Counted from the stretch's first letter, positions 23,888-35,900 are shown. The stretch is 64,000 nucleotides of DNA from Auricularia sp. M13 (GCA_037042915.1 CM073193.1:6758001-6822000); one strand, 5' to 3'. The notes: generated by a model from the letters alone, not told the origin. A program made the numbers and translations.

Positions 23888-24304
23888 TTATAAGATTATA
23901 AGAGCAGCATAACGCGCCTGGTGCCGCGGAGTCCTAGGCCAGTCGCTGTCCCCACTGTCCCGATCATTCCCAGCGAGGCTGGTACTCAAGCTGCTGTCCT
24001 CCTCATCCTCAGTCTGAGAAGGTAAATAGGTGAGTGATATCGCGATGTGGGGGATATAGACACGCACCTTGATCGCAATCTCGAACTCGAACGTCACGCT
24101 GCGCGTCCGCTTCGCGCGCAACCGCTCGTTCTCGCTCGCGTCGAGCTTCAGCAGGTTCTCAACCTCGGCAGCCTCCGCATCGTCGTTCCCTGCGGAGTCC
24201 GTGATCACAGACGCGAGCTGTTGTGCGGACGAGCGTCTGAGGAAGGAGAACATCCGCAGCGAGGGGTTGAGGAGGATGGTCGGAGTCTCAACACGTTCAA
24301 CCAT
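23888..24304 (-). CDS. Hypothetical protein with acidic C-terminus
   Basis: From the ATG at 24304 the protein reads MVERVETPTILLNPSLRMFS, then FLRRSSAQQLASVITDSAG, EVENLLKLDASENERLRAKR and TRSVTFEFEIAIK. A probable 54-bp intron (GTGCGTGTC...CAG, near 24014-24067) leads to TEDEEDSSLSTSLAGNDRD and ends RYAALIIL. The intron length is a multiple of three, so retention would also stay open. The frame is open further upstream to 24487, so the start could lie earlier. I do not recognise the family. Confidence 0.4.
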   Translation of the reverse strand: MVERVETPTILLNPSLRMFSFLRRSSAQQLASVITDSAGNDDAEAAEVENLLKLDASENERLRAKRTRSVTFEFEIAIKVRVYIPHIAISLTYLPSQTEDEEDSSLSTSLAGNDRDSGDSDWPRTPRHQARYAALIIL

Positions 24305-24994
24305 CCCGATCGGCGCCGAGTTGCGACTACGGCCGAGGCTGATTGACGCGCAAGAAATAGACCAATTGGCATGCAATCCTCGCCTTTCCCACACGGCCTT
24401 CGGTGGATATTGGAGCGTGTGCTGAAGGAGTAGGCCGTATATAAAGGTAGTTCGCTGTTCCTCTTGAACACGACACGGCAACACCAATGCATATGGAATT
24501 CCTCCATATCGGAGGAACCTCAGGTTGCCTGCAGTTAGCAGAATTTATCTCTGGGTAGTTCTAGATGTCTTTGACCGCAGTAACTGCTTGGAAAATGCTG
24601 GAAGCTGTGAACATAGGACAGACAGTCGCAATGCCTGGGGTTGGCTTAAACACGCCTTTCGAGTACCCACGCATAGTAGTCCTTAGCCGTGCAAACCCTG
24701 AAAGAGGAGACGGAGGAAGCGCAGCCCTCATGGACATTTATTCCTTATCCCAAAGGACGCCGCGTCAAAGAGACCCTGGTGAGGGTTCCTTCTCTGCGGT
24801 GCCAATATTGCGGCGGCTGCCCGGCATTGAGTGGTGGTCGAGAGTTGTTGCGGTGCCAATATTGCGATATTGAATGGTGTGAATGGTGGTGGATATTTGT
24901 GACAACCACCCTCAAATTATTGTCGTACATTCTTGCAGAAACTCATGCTAATAACAATCACCCGGGTCGATCCCTCTGCGTCACATTAAATTGG
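24305..24994. other. Intergenic with a short direct repeat
   Basis: The 18-bp word TGCGGTGCCAATATTGCG occurs at 24795 and again about 55 bp on. The plus strand through both copies reads CQYCGGCP and CQYCDIEWC, which looks zinc-ribbon-like but has no surrounding domain. No gene is supported. Confidence 0.3.
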
Positions 24995-25483
24995 TTATTG
25001 AGCGGGATACCTTGAAATGGTCACGTGCCGCCAAGCCAAGTGGCAAAGTGGAGCGAGATTCGCAGTGGAGCAAGCTCTGTCCGAAACAAGAAGGAGCACA
25101 ACAATCCTAATGTCAAGCATAGGAATCCTGACTTTGACTACAGGAATCGAGGGGGGTTCCAGCACGCGCGAGCAGTCGTTCGATACCGAGGGCATTCCCT
25201 CGCCGTAATGTGAGCATGGCAATGTGACACGAGCAATGATTGCTGCGCTAGTTGGCGTTAGGAATACGTATGTTCTGTCCCAGACGTCCACTGGAGTGTC
25301 GTCACCCTGCGCTGCTGTACAGCGCTCCTCGAGGCGTTTTTGAAATCCGCAGTATGCTCTGAGGCCCCCTGATAACGTCATAGGAGCGCGACCGAGCGCT
25401 GGCAGGTGAAGTGCGAAGGAGACTGACGAGGGCGGAAGTTCTTGAGGCATGCCAATGACGATTTCAAAAAATGATGAGCTCAT
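24995..25483 (-). CDS. Possible hypothetical protein, 162 residues
   Basis: This is a single open frame on the minus strand, with stretches such as LPPSSVSFALHLPALGRAP, MTLSGGLRAYCGFQKRLEE and DTPVDVWDRTYVFLTP. The composition looks protein-like, but there is no recognisable domain, no clear upstream exon and no homologous neighbour. It could be an exon of a decayed gene. Confidence 0.25.
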   Translation of the reverse strand: MSSSFFEIVIGMPQELPPSSVSFALHLPALGRAPMTLSGGLRAYCGFQKRLEERCTAAQGDDTPVDVWDRTYVFLTPTSAAIIARVTLPCSHYGEGMPSVSNDCSRVLEPPSIPVVKVRIPMLDIRIVVLLLVSDRACSTANLAPLCHLAWRHVTISRYPAQ

Positions 25484-26090
25484 TATTGAAGCCGGCCAGT
25501 CGTGGAACGTCGGGGACAGGACTTTTTAATGCTCCATGAATCCTCGACGGTGAATCCTAGGACAGTTGACTGAGTCAGGGGGCTCCGAAGGAGAGGGTCG
25601 ATTGATGCGAAGTTGTCCAGACAGAGTCTAGGCCGTTCTGTGCGCTGACGCTGCGACAGCCGGCGTCCACAGAGGCGCAAGAGAAGCAAAGTCGCAGTGG
25701 GGCCTTCGGGCTATGCGTCAAATTATCCCAAGGCACTCAATCGTCATAGATTTCGCGCCCTTGGACGCGAGGGCTGTCGCGCCCATGACGTCGTCTCGCC
25801 TCCCGGCGCAGCCAGCGAGTCCTGCGTGGACGGTAGCGAAGGAGTTACGGAAGCAAGCAAGGGCTGCAGGTGTCCGGGTCGTCGGGGTTGTCGCAGACGG
25901 AGCGATAGGTGTGCAAGTCGAGGCGGGAATAGTTGTCGATCTTTCGAGATGCTGTGCAAAGTTTCGAGATTGTCGGATTCGGGGTCGCCACGCATGGATG
26001 ATGTCACGCGCGCGTGTAGCAGCCAGGGCCCGGGGAACGGATACTTAAGAGCTAGATGATACGCTTGAGGGCGTGATCTCAGCCTGCACA
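25484..26090. other. Intergenic, no supported gene
   Basis: Open frames on both strands between 25697 and 26091 overlap each other and carry no recognisable motif. The 3' end is probably the promoter of the small gene starting at 26091. Confidence 0.3.
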
Positions 26091-26544
26091 ATGCCGAACT
26101 ATCTCTGGCTAGGCATGTACGAGGCCCGCCCGGAGCGGCACTCCAGCTGTCTCGTCCTCACATACGAGGCGGACGATACGGCGTTCGGTAACCTGTACAC
26201 AGTATGAGCGGTCCCCTGCATATATGTTAGCCTGGATACTGACCTAGAAATGTTAGCTCACAGGCTTGCCGCCCCATTGCACGGCGGAGGAGGTGCGCAG
26301 CGTGCAGCTTGTTGACGACGAAACGGATTCCCCCCTATTCGCAGCGCGTCTTCTGCTGGGCATCATTCCCGACAACGTGCGCGCGGCCCTGCTCATATAC
26401 GTCCGCGAGGCCGCCAACATCCTCAATGAAGGCCTAATTGAGGAGGATTGGGTGCTCCTCATCGTGCGCTCGTTCGAGGACTCGCGTTTCATTCCTTCCG
26501 GCACGACCACGCGCGCGCTCGAAGCACTGAATCCGCCCCAGTGA
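26091..26544 (+). CDS. Small conserved-looking hypothetical protein, 125 residues
   Basis: There are two exons, 26091-26187 and 26264-26544. The intron 26188-26263 (GTAACC...CACAG) restores the frame as DDTAFG/LPPHCTAEEV. The protein reads MPNYLWLGMYEARPERHSSC, LVLTYEADDTAFG, VRSVQLVDDETDSPLFAARL, IIPDNVRAALLIYVREAANI and EEDWVLLIVRSFEDSRFIPS. Even hydrophobic spacing suggests a small mixed alpha/beta cytosolic protein. No signal peptide or membrane segment is seen, and I do not recognise the family. Confidence 0.55.
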
Positions 26545-27623
26545 GTCTTCCAGCATCATCAAGCACATACCTGCGTGTAGACGGCCAGCGTGAACTGGCC
26601 CACTATACCCGACTCGAAAACCCCGCGACGCCCTAGGACACCTCATGTTCACGAAAGTTGGTCACATTTTACGTCTTGCAGAATTGGTAGCATCCGACGC
26701 CCTTCGCAGTGTATCCATGGCCGCCAGATCCTCGCTTTCGCCAAAAGACGCATGCATGTATCGATACTGCAATCCTAGACTTCAAACGCATTCTACTTCC
26801 TCGCAACACGCGCAGAGCGCCACGCCACAATCACCGCTGGACGGAGCATTGAGGAGATGATGGGGGAGGGTTGTCAAGCTATGTGAGACGTGGAATGACG
26901 GTTGGAGGAGGAGAGAGACCGATGATATGTAGACCGCAGTCTAGAGTGCATCCTATACACGCCGGCACTTCGCGCAGCATTCCTCTACTATTAGGTGCCA
27001 GTGAGTTTTGAGAGCTAACGGGCGCGCCGTCGGGAGCGGTTGCCTTGTGGCTTCTGGCCGATGTCAGTGTGCGAGCTGAAGTCGTTCATGCGCCGACTGC
27101 ACGCCGATCCGTTAGAAGACTGGGCGGTGGGATAAGCGCACAGTAACAGAGGGTGCTAGACCATGGTCTGAGAGCAGGGAAACGATTGTTGACAGTGGGA
27201 ATGCCCGCGACGCATTGCTCGCCGCCCGGACAGCAGCGGGCCAGACAGCGCATGGATGGTGGGATAGTTCTGCTTCCGCGACGCGGTCGAATTTGAAAGT
27301 CGCGAGGATAAACTGTGATGGAACTTGGATAGCCGATGTGTGCCGACGTCCGCAACTCCCGGCTTACGGGCACAATGGCATGACGACGACATGCGTGGGA
27401 ACGGGCACAGAGTTTTTTTCTAGCGCAGGGAGCGGGTGAGAGCGGGCGGAGGTGGATGGATTGGACGTTGGGTTGTACGGTCGCGACGGGGAATGGACAG
27501 TCCCTGGTCTAGGCCGTTTGGGAGTCGGGCTATTCTGTTTGGTGGCGAAGGAGATGATCGAAGCAATTGCGACTCCGCAGAGACCTTTTCCTCCGTTCCC
27601 TGCCTCTTCCGCTGAGCATTGCC
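26545..27623. other. Long intergenic stretch upstream of the G-alpha gene
   Basis: No supported gene lies here. It likely contains the G-alpha promoter and 5' leader; the last 150 bases are C/T-rich just before the ATG. Confidence 0.35.
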
Positions 27624-29847
27624 ATGAGCCGCAACCGCGCACTGTCGGACCCGCTGACGCTGGCAGCAATGCCGCCCGCCAACGAGACGGGCCAGGAGCG
27701 CGAACGGCGGCTGCGCGAGGAGGCCGAGGCGAAGAAGGTCTCCGATGCGATCGATGCCCAGCTCAAGGAGGAGCGCCTGGCGAGCAAGAAAAAGAAGGAG
27801 GTCAAGGTGCTGCTGCTGGGCCAGTCTGAGAGCGGCAAGAGCACGACCTTGAAGCGTTCGTAGCCGCATACACTGCCCGCCGCCGCCGCCGCCGCCCGCG
27901 GAGCTGACCGTTGCCCCAGAATTCCAGCTCATGTACGCGCCCAGCGCCTTCCGCGAGGAGCGCTTTGCCTGGCGCGGCGTTATTTATCTCAACCTCGTCC
28001 GCTCCATCCGTCGGTCAGTCAGCGCCCTCGCCGCTGTGCTCGCTGTGCGCTGACCGTGGGCGGCCCAGCATCGTCGACGCCATCTCGTCCGACTACGACC
28101 AGGAGGTCGATGCCGACGGCGAGCCCGTGCGCCCCGGCACCGCCGCCAGCACCCACACGGCCGAGAAGCAGGCCCAGTTCGACAATCTCCGCAACCGTCT
28201 CAAGCCGCTGCTCGCGCTCGAGGCGACGCTCATCCGCATGCTCAACGGCGAGGACATTTCCGACTCGGCCAGCACGAACGCGAGCAAGGAAATGTACGTC
28301 CGATCTAACGCGCCCTGGAAGAAGGCCCTCGCAAAGGTCCGCGGAGCGTCCGCCAACCAGCCAGAAGTCCCCTCCGCACGCCCAGACGACGACCCCGCCC
28401 ACGTCCTCGCCTCCAGCAAGCTCGACATGATCACCCTCTGGCGCGACCCGGCCGTGCGCGAGGTCCTCAACAAGCGCAAAATGCGGCTCGAGGAGTCTTC
28501 TGGCTTGTAAGCATCACTCTCTTCTTTTTCCACACAACGGCTCCGCTCATGCGATCCGAACAGCTTCCTCGACGAAATCGACCGCATAGCCGCCACCAAC
28601 TACGTTCCGAGCGAAGGTAGGCAGCTCTGGGGCTGCGGCTGTCCGAGCGCTGTCACTCACCGCACACGCGTGGTGCAGACGACGTGCTTAAGGCGCGCTT
28701 GAAGACGCTCGGCGTAGTTGAGCACACCTTTACCGTCGACACCTGTGGGTCTTCCATCTTTGCGCCCCCCCAAATGTCGACCGTCCCAATTGAGCGGACC
28801 CCAGCCCAGGTCGGGCTCAACAGAGGTATTGACTGGAAAATCTACGACGTCGGCGGGTTTGTGCATTCCGTCCCCGGTGATCATGCCACCCAACGTTAAA
28901 ACCTCCTGACCTGATGCAGTGCTCGGAGCCAGCGACATGCATGGATTCCCTACTTCGACGATGGTGCGTCGCCAATGCAACCCGGCATACACCCCGTTAC
29001 TCAGATATTTGTTGCTATTAGTCAACGCGATCATCTTCCTCGCCCCCATTTCGACCTTCGACCAGACCCTCGCGGAGGACCCCTCCGTTAATCGCGTCGA
29101 GGATAGCTTGCTTTTGTGGCGAGCCATATGCTCCAATAAGCTTCTGTCTGGCACGTCCATCGTTTTGTTCCTGAACAAGACAGATCTTCTGCGGGTGCGT
29201 TCCGTGTGGATGTCCGCGCCCAGACCTTGTACTGACGAACACATGCGCATCAGGCTAAGCTCGATGCTGGTGTCAAGTTGGCCAACTTTGTCAGTGCCCT
29301 TACGTCTTTGGCGACCTCGCTAAACGTCTTTAGATGACGAGCTACGGCGAGCGTCCCAACGATTACAACTCTGTTAGCAAATGTGCGTAGTCTGTCCGAT
29401 CTAATCTACGCTTAGCGCTGATTTGCAATCGTTATCAGACTTCAGAAACAAATTTCTGGCGCTGCACAAAAGCTACTCCGCGAATCAGGCGCGAGAAATC
29501 TACGTTGTGAGTATCCGCCGGCCTTTCCTTCCCTCGTCATTCGCTGGGAACTGCCCATCGCTGGTGCACGCGCCATGCATCTTATCGGTGTTCCCTTTTC
29601 TGGCCTTCCGCTCGTAATCGCGATTGGCACTGGTGTCGCGATATGGCTTGGATCGCAATGATATCTTTTGGAATCGCGTGTTGATGGAATGCTGCAGCAC
29701 CTCACGAGCGTGATTGACCGGCAGGGGACGTCCTCCATCATCCTGAACGGTGCGTGTGCTCTTCATCGCCGTCATGCATAACCTGATCATTGCGCAGTGC
29801 GCGACATCTTACTCCGGACGAACCTCAAGAACTCGCAGTTGGTCTGA
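27624..29847 (+). CDS. Heterotrimeric G-protein alpha subunit (divergent agaricomycete type)
   Basis: The start at 27624 (MSRNRALSDPLTLAAMPPAN) opens a charged helix and then G1 (LLLGQSESGKST), spliced to LKQFQLMYAPSAFREERFAW. A long helical domain follows, with an Asp/Ala/Ser-rich insert and WKKALAKVRGASANQP. Switch I is DDVLKARLKTLGVVEHTF, with the catalytic-type Arg in KARLKT. G3 is DVGG joined to ARSQRHAWIPYFDD after an intron. G4 is IVLFLNKTDLL, G5-like is HLTSVIDRQ, and the C-terminus is VRDILLRTNLKNSQLV, stop 29845-29847. About eight introns interrupt it. G-alpha subunits bind GTP and relay receptor signals at the plasma membrane. The N-terminus lacks Gly2 for myristoylation and has no nearby Cys for palmitoylation. 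The insert and lipid-free N-terminus mark it as a divergent, expansion-type subunit. Confidence 0.88.
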
Positions 29848-30873
29848 GTCTAGTTTCCTCGCGCATATCCCCCACCGCCCAATTTCCGTCGTCACCTGCG
29901 CATAGTCGTTGGTTGTGCTATAACTCGATACTCAGACTGGCTCTTTCTTTAGCTCATGTGAAACCAAACTGTGCTCGTGCTGCACCCGCATCCCTCCTCC
30001 CGCCCCTACGTTACGATTACGGTTACGGATACAGTATAACTGCTGGCAAAACTTGGCACATCGATATCGCATATTTTGGTTCGGAAACCCTCTACTATAC
30101 CCTATCGTCGTTTTATGTCCTCACGCATTTTCTTCGGTTTCATGTCAATCATTGCTGCACACGCCCTCGTCACGCCCCCATCATCAATCAACGATTTGGC
30201 CGTTCGCTCGTCACGTTCGACTACGGCAGCCAGCTGCGCTGCGCGTTGTGGATCCATCTCCATCCGGGCTTGCCGACGGCGACTTCGATCGGTGCCTGGC
30301 CGTGGCCCAAACCGGACGACGACGACTGGATTCGTGCTGGATTAGGCGGGTCGGGAGGTTGGTCTCGCTGTTGTGCCCATCCTGTCTTTTGTGGTTTGTC
30401 TGCTCTTACATGTTGTCCTAATTGCTTTGTTGCTACGCTGCGCGCGCATATGATAGACTGACGTCATTATTGTCAACCCTTGATCATATCTTTTTTCTTG
30501 TTGAGCGTGCCGACTTGCGAAGGGGGTCCCAAAATGTCGATGTCAATGATGATTGATGGTGCGCATGCACGAGCCGCAGTTGCTTGGCATGATTGCGGCA
30601 TGGCAAGCACACTCGCTGCAGGGAGCAGCTATTTGGGGTTGTCTGGTAGTTTGGGCTTATATAAGGACAGAACCACTGGTTACCATGGACAAGCGCGCTA
30701 GCCAATTGGTCTGACATGAACTAGATGGCTGACAACGTTCAAAGGCGCAATGCTACCGGGGTCGCGTTGGAGGGAGGTGAGATTGCGGTTGGGGTGGTGG
30801 GTAGACGCATACTCCTCGATGAGAGGCCCTTAGCCCCGCGTAATTCGATTGCGCGGCGACGGCGGGCAATGTG
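29848..30873. other. G-alpha 3' region and tetraspanin promoter
   Basis: Open frames at about 29790-30460 (+) run on from the G-alpha end without motifs and are probably 3' UTR. TATATAA occurs near 30659. No separate gene is supported. Confidence 0.35.
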
Positions 30874-32572
30874 ATGGGCGGCCGGAGGCAGCCGCAGTGC
30901 AACTCCGCCGCGCCCCCTTCGCTTTCGTCCCAGTATATGCCGTCGTCGAACGGGCACAGCGGCTACCACACACCCACGACCCCAGCGCCGAACTCGTCTG
31001 CGCACCTCCTCATGCCGAACTCTGGGCTGTCGTCGTCGGCGTCGTCGACGAAGGACGCCAATGCCTCGTCCCTGTCCGTCAACTACCTGCCGCAGAAATT
31101 CGGCGGCCTGCGCCAGCGCGGCATGGCCCGCGGCGGCGGCCGCGAGGCCTTCGGGCCCGGCGCCGCGCGCATGGCCGGCGCTGACGACGACGACGGTGTC
31201 GGCTGGCTCGGGGCCGACAAGGGCAAGCGGGTGCGCCGCTGGAACAAGTTCAAGTGGATTCTCTTCCTCTCCAACCTCACCGTGCGTGCGCGCGCGCTTC
31301 AGGGCTGGCTCTTCTGTGCTGACTCTGCCGTTCCCCGTTGCAGGTCACCATCTACTCCATTCTGGCGCTCATTGTCTGCCTCCTGACATGGTTCAACGTG
31401 TGGGAAAAGGCAGACGTCATCCGCGTAGGCAACAAGCCCGAGCTCATCAGTATGTGCCCTTGGTATCGCCTGTCAGGCCCCCCGCTGACGGCGCACCGCC
31501 TAGTGTCGACTGTAGCCGCGGCATTCTGTATTTTTACCGCCCTCGTCGGCTGGGCCGGCATTCTCCTCAACCACCGCCCGTTCCTCGCAGTCTACACCCT
31601 GCTCATGTGGATCTCTTTTGCGCTGCTCGTCACGCCCGGCTACTACACCTGCCGTCGTCGCCAGTACAACTTGGAAGGAAAAGTCAACGCTCAGTGGTCC
31701 CGCGAGCTCGGCGTCGAGGGCCGTCTTCGTGTCCAGAACCAGCTGCACTGCTGTGGCTACTTTCGCCGTTCCAGGAGGCCACCGTTTCTCAGGCTTGCTA
31801 CGCCCGCTCTAATCTGCCTGGTTGCAAGGGCAAGTACCTGCGCTTCCAGTTCTCGGCCCTCCAGCGCTGGTACATCGCCGTCTTCGGTCTCGTCCCGCTG
31901 CACGTCGCCGGCATTCTGGCCGCCCTCCTGTGCTCGAACCACATCACCTATCGCTTTGGAAAGGGCATGATGCCCAAGGCCTACCGTCTTAACCAGAGCG
32001 CCATGGCCGCAATTGTCGAGCAGATGGCGTCGCATCTTACGGACCAGTATGGCGCTGGCGTGCCAGACCGTTCAGGTGGTGGCCCCAACACTTATCCTCC
32101 TCGGTCGCCGACGAGCAGCCAAGGACACGGCTACCCGACCAGCAACCAGAATGCGGGATATTCGCGTGGTCCCGTCGGCACTCCCACAAGGTCCAACACC
32201 GGCGGCAGCGGCTACGCTGGTAGCGCTGCAGCTGGCGGCGGATATCAGCAGGGTGGCGGTGGATACCAGCAAGGAGGTGGCGGCGGCGGCTATGCGCAGC
32301 CATCCGGCGGGTACTCCCAGCAGCAATCTGGATATGGACAAGGAGGTAATGGATATTCGCAACAAGGCGGCGGCTATGCACAACAGGCCGGCGGCTACTC
32401 GCAACAGGGCGGCTACGCCCAGCAAGGGTACGGCGGCCAGCAAGATTATGGCAATAGCGGCGGGCAGGGATACGGGCAGGGCTCGTACACACCCGTCGCA
32501 GACCAGTATGGCGGTGGTGGTGGCGGCGGCTACGGCGGCGACGCATATGGCCAAGGCCAGAGCCGATTCTGA
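30874..32572 (+). CDS. Tetraspanin with Gly/Tyr/Gln/Ser-rich cytosolic tail
   Basis: The first in-frame ATG is at 30874 (MGGRRQPQCNSAAPPS). A Ser-rich cytosolic N-terminus precedes the first membrane helix (KWILFLSNLT/VTIYSILALIVCLLTW; intron about 31280-31343). Helices 2 and 3 are TVAAAFCIFTALVGWAGILL and VYTLLMWISFALLVTP. The large loop has the CCG motif (NQLHCCGYF) and further Cys in SQACYARSNLPGCKGK, and helix 4 is WYIAVFGLVPLHVAGILAAL. The tail of about 170 residues repeats GGYQQGG, GGYSQQ and GGYAQQ units and ends GQGQSRF. Four helices with CCG define a tetraspanin, which organises membrane microdomains; fungal members act in infection structures and fruiting. Near 31761 one base appears missing between CGYF and PFQEAT. 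Confidence 0.82.
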
Positions 32573-32935
32573 GCGCCGTCGTTCGCTGGAGGGATGTGCG
32601 AGTTTGCTTTCTGTGTTCACGATGTTCACGATGCCCATCCATGCCATGCGCTCGCTGCGCGTCCGCTCATTCTCCTGGTGCGCCAGGCAAACCCCACTAG
32701 ACTATTATTGAACCCTCCGAATCTCCTCATTGACCCCCGTTTGTCGTTTTCCTGCTCTCTTAGGCTCCGTTCGACTGCGCATCACATCTCGTTTTGTCTC
32801 CCCCACCCATCCGCCGCGGCGCCTTGCCCGCGGCGCATGCTGCCTATAGCCTACCATCACCTGCTAGCTATACCCGACCCTCGCACGCACGCACGTCAAC
32901 CGCACTCGCTCGTCACCTGTTACACTCTGCACGGC
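32573..32935. other. Convergent gene ends
   Basis: C/T-rich 3' region between the tetraspanin (plus) and the NLR-type gene (minus). Nothing else is seen. Confidence 0.35.
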
Positions 32936-35900
32936 TTATTGCTGCATGCAACACCGGAAATTCAACCGTGTATTTAAAACTGCTCTCAAGTGGTTTTTAA
33001 CGGCTCTGGAACGGTTGATATTCGCGTGGGAAGGCGCCTCGACTCTTGCCAATAGTTTCTCCACCTTCCTACACCCAGCCTTGTCCTGAATTCTCTTCAA
33101 AATATGCAAAGCTTCCATGCCCAAGGTCTCCGCGGCGTTCAAATCACCGCACCGTTGCCTGCTCCATGCAGAGCGAACGAGGGCATGGCCGAGAATGCCT
33201 TGAAGGCCAGTATGCCGCAAATAAGGAATTGTCGCCGCAAGCAGTATATCGGCGACATCGTCGGGAGCCGCATCCGCAAGTTGAGTGACAACGGACACGG
33301 CGTTGACTGTGCGCCCGAACTTGGCCCATGTCACAGCCGCAACGAGTAGGGCACTGAAGGCTTCGTCCTGTCGCCCTTCTAGGATGTATACCTGGCCCAT
33401 GCTCGCCAACACGCCTGCCTCGTTCCCCAGAAGTTCCTCTGGAACGTTGGTGCCGTTGGCCGCCTGCGGGGACTGAGAGCGTAACATCATCCGAGTGATG
33501 TGTCGCGCGGCCGTCAAGGCGGCGTCTGCCTCAGCGGTGTCCTCAAGCCAGAGAGCAAGTTCTCCTCGAGCGTGTAGAATCCAGCGTCGCCGAGGCGATT
33601 CGGGTTCGTCGCTTAACGACCTCTCTGCCTTCTCAATGGCGGATGTTGCACCCTCCACATCTCCAATGGCCAGATGAGCAACTACGAGCGAGTAGATAAT
33701 GCTGCCATGTCTACTGTAAATCTCCTCAGAGCGCTGAAAATGGGCGACGGCCCGCGCACCATCGCCCTGTAGGAGCGATATGTCACCCAACAGACGCTCT
33801 GCCTCTGAGATGGCTTGGGAGGCCCTGGCGGCGGTGAGAATGCGTATTGCCTGGGGCAAAAGGGCGAGCGCAGAAGGAAAGTCGCCGCGTAAGCCGTCGC
33901 AGATCGCAAGCTGGAGGATGCAAAACCCAGATAGAGCGTCCTCGGCCACGCGCGCATCGCGCAGTGTGGCAACGGCGCGAGCATAGAACTCCCGAGCAGC
34001 GTGCATCTGGCCTCCAAGCTCATACGCAAGAGCGATCTCTCGGCAGCACCGAACGCTTCTCCGAACGTCGCCTTGTTCGGTGAAGTACGCAAGGATTCGT
34101 AACCCTTCTTGCGCGGCCTTTTCAGGCGTGCGTGTCACGAGAAGTTGCATGGATGCATCCATAGCGCCGGTTACGTTCCCCACAATGTCGTACAGACGTT
34201 TCGCATCCTCCATCAGTGCGATGGCGTCACCGGGCAAGTCCGTGTTCCAGCAGGCGATCGCCCAGCAATATGAGAGTTCAGCCATGACCTCGGTCAACTG
34301 CTTTTGGCGGGCAACCGACATGGCTGCTGTCAGGAGGCTAGCCGAGCGAATACCGGTGTAGCTATAGAGGGAGCACATCGACACCCCGGCGGCCAGTGCG
34401 GACCTCGGATCCTCCAGGTGCTGGATCGCATGGACGATAACCGACTCTATATTCTCGACCTCTTCCGCAACTATCGCCAGTTCGGTCGCGACAGCAACAC
34501 CCCCGCCCTTTCTCAGGGCAGCTGCCCAAGCAAAGTAATGGTCGTATAGCGGTGTAGCCACTTCCGAGGAGGGAGGGCATGTCTTCAGGATGAACTCGCG
34601 CAGCGGCGCCTGGACGCGGAGGCGCTGCCCCGCTGCGCTGATCACCAAAGCATTCTGCCGCAAGGTAGAAAGCGCGTTCGGCGAGAATGCGGAGGCCCAG
34701 ACATCGATGTCAGCCGCCAACGCGCCACGAGGAAGTAGCGCGAGGAGGCTTAGGAGATCAACCGCATCGTGCGCTTGTCTCATCCGGGGAGACTGCAGTG
34801 ATATGGCGAACGACATATCAAGGCTGTTTAGGCGATGTTGCCCGTTGCTTCGCCGCAAGCATGCTCGTGCTCGTCTCCGTCCATCGTTCGAGCAAGGCGG
34901 CTACAGACTCGTACTGAGCAAGGCTGGCCATGAGCACAACTGCCAATGGCAGGTTTCCGAGATGGTCGAGCAGCTGCTGAATGAGCGAGTCAGGCTCAGC
35001 AGGGTCGCAGATTGATAGGAAGGTCATTCGTGCAGCATCGTTCCCGATTGGGTTCAGTACGGGCAGAAATGGTCGGGTCCACGGAACACCGTGTGGACGT
35101 TCCGCACCACGCATCGTGATGATGAGGGACACGTTCGGCATACTGGAGAGGAGCGCCAATATCTCTTCAGCATCGGCCCTAGATGCCGCGGGTTCCCAGA
35201 CTGATTCGAGGTTGTCTAGGGCAAGCAGGGATGGCGCGTCCCCAAATATACCGACCAGATAGCGATGCAGTTCGCCTGGGCTGCTCGAAGTTGTCCCAAA
35301 TGAACCTGAGATGATGCTGACCAGAGGCGTAGCTGCGTCGCAGGGCACGAAGAAGCGATTCGGTCCAAAGCGCAGGCGTGTACGATCATCGTGCATACAG
35401 TTAAGTGCTAAAGACGTTTTACCGATCCCGGGACCACCTAGAAGGGCGACGTGAAACTGCGTCTGAGAGGCGTCCGATATCATTTCAGCGATGGCACGCC
35501 GCTCCGCATCGCGACCAAAGAACAGCTGAGGAGCAGGCGGAAGATGCAGGGCCGCATAGGATGGTATGGGCACTGGAGAGGGGTCACAGAAGGTTGACGA
35601 GTATGCGGTAACCTGAGACAGTGCTGTGGACGCGTCGACTCGCTGCATGGATTTTGCAAGCGAATCGTTGACCTCAATCAGCATTTGCACCTGTGATTCG
35701 AACCACACGCAATGAGAACTGGGGGGACGTTGTCGGTAAAGCAAAGGACTAACCATAAATTTCTTATGGGCTATTTCTATATCTTCGGCGAGTGCTGTAA
35801 GCTCCGCCTTGTTGCGCTCTTGATACAAGAGTTGAGACAGATAGCTTTGCTTGCCGTGCTTTCTCAGGCAAGATGCCACTGACTCGAGGGACCTGTTGGA

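Noticed and set aside
24790-24890. Zinc-ribbon protein (CQYC repeats)
   Set aside because: The two CxxC pairs arise from an 18-bp direct repeat and no surrounding domain, start or splice pattern supports a gene.
29790-30461. 223-residue plus-strand frame after the G-alpha gene
   Set aside because: It overlaps the last G-alpha exon in another frame and has no motif; more likely 3' UTR.
30871-30873. Start of the tetraspanin at GTG
   Set aside because: The first ATG in that frame is three bases later (30874); a GTG start is unlikely in a fungal nuclear gene.
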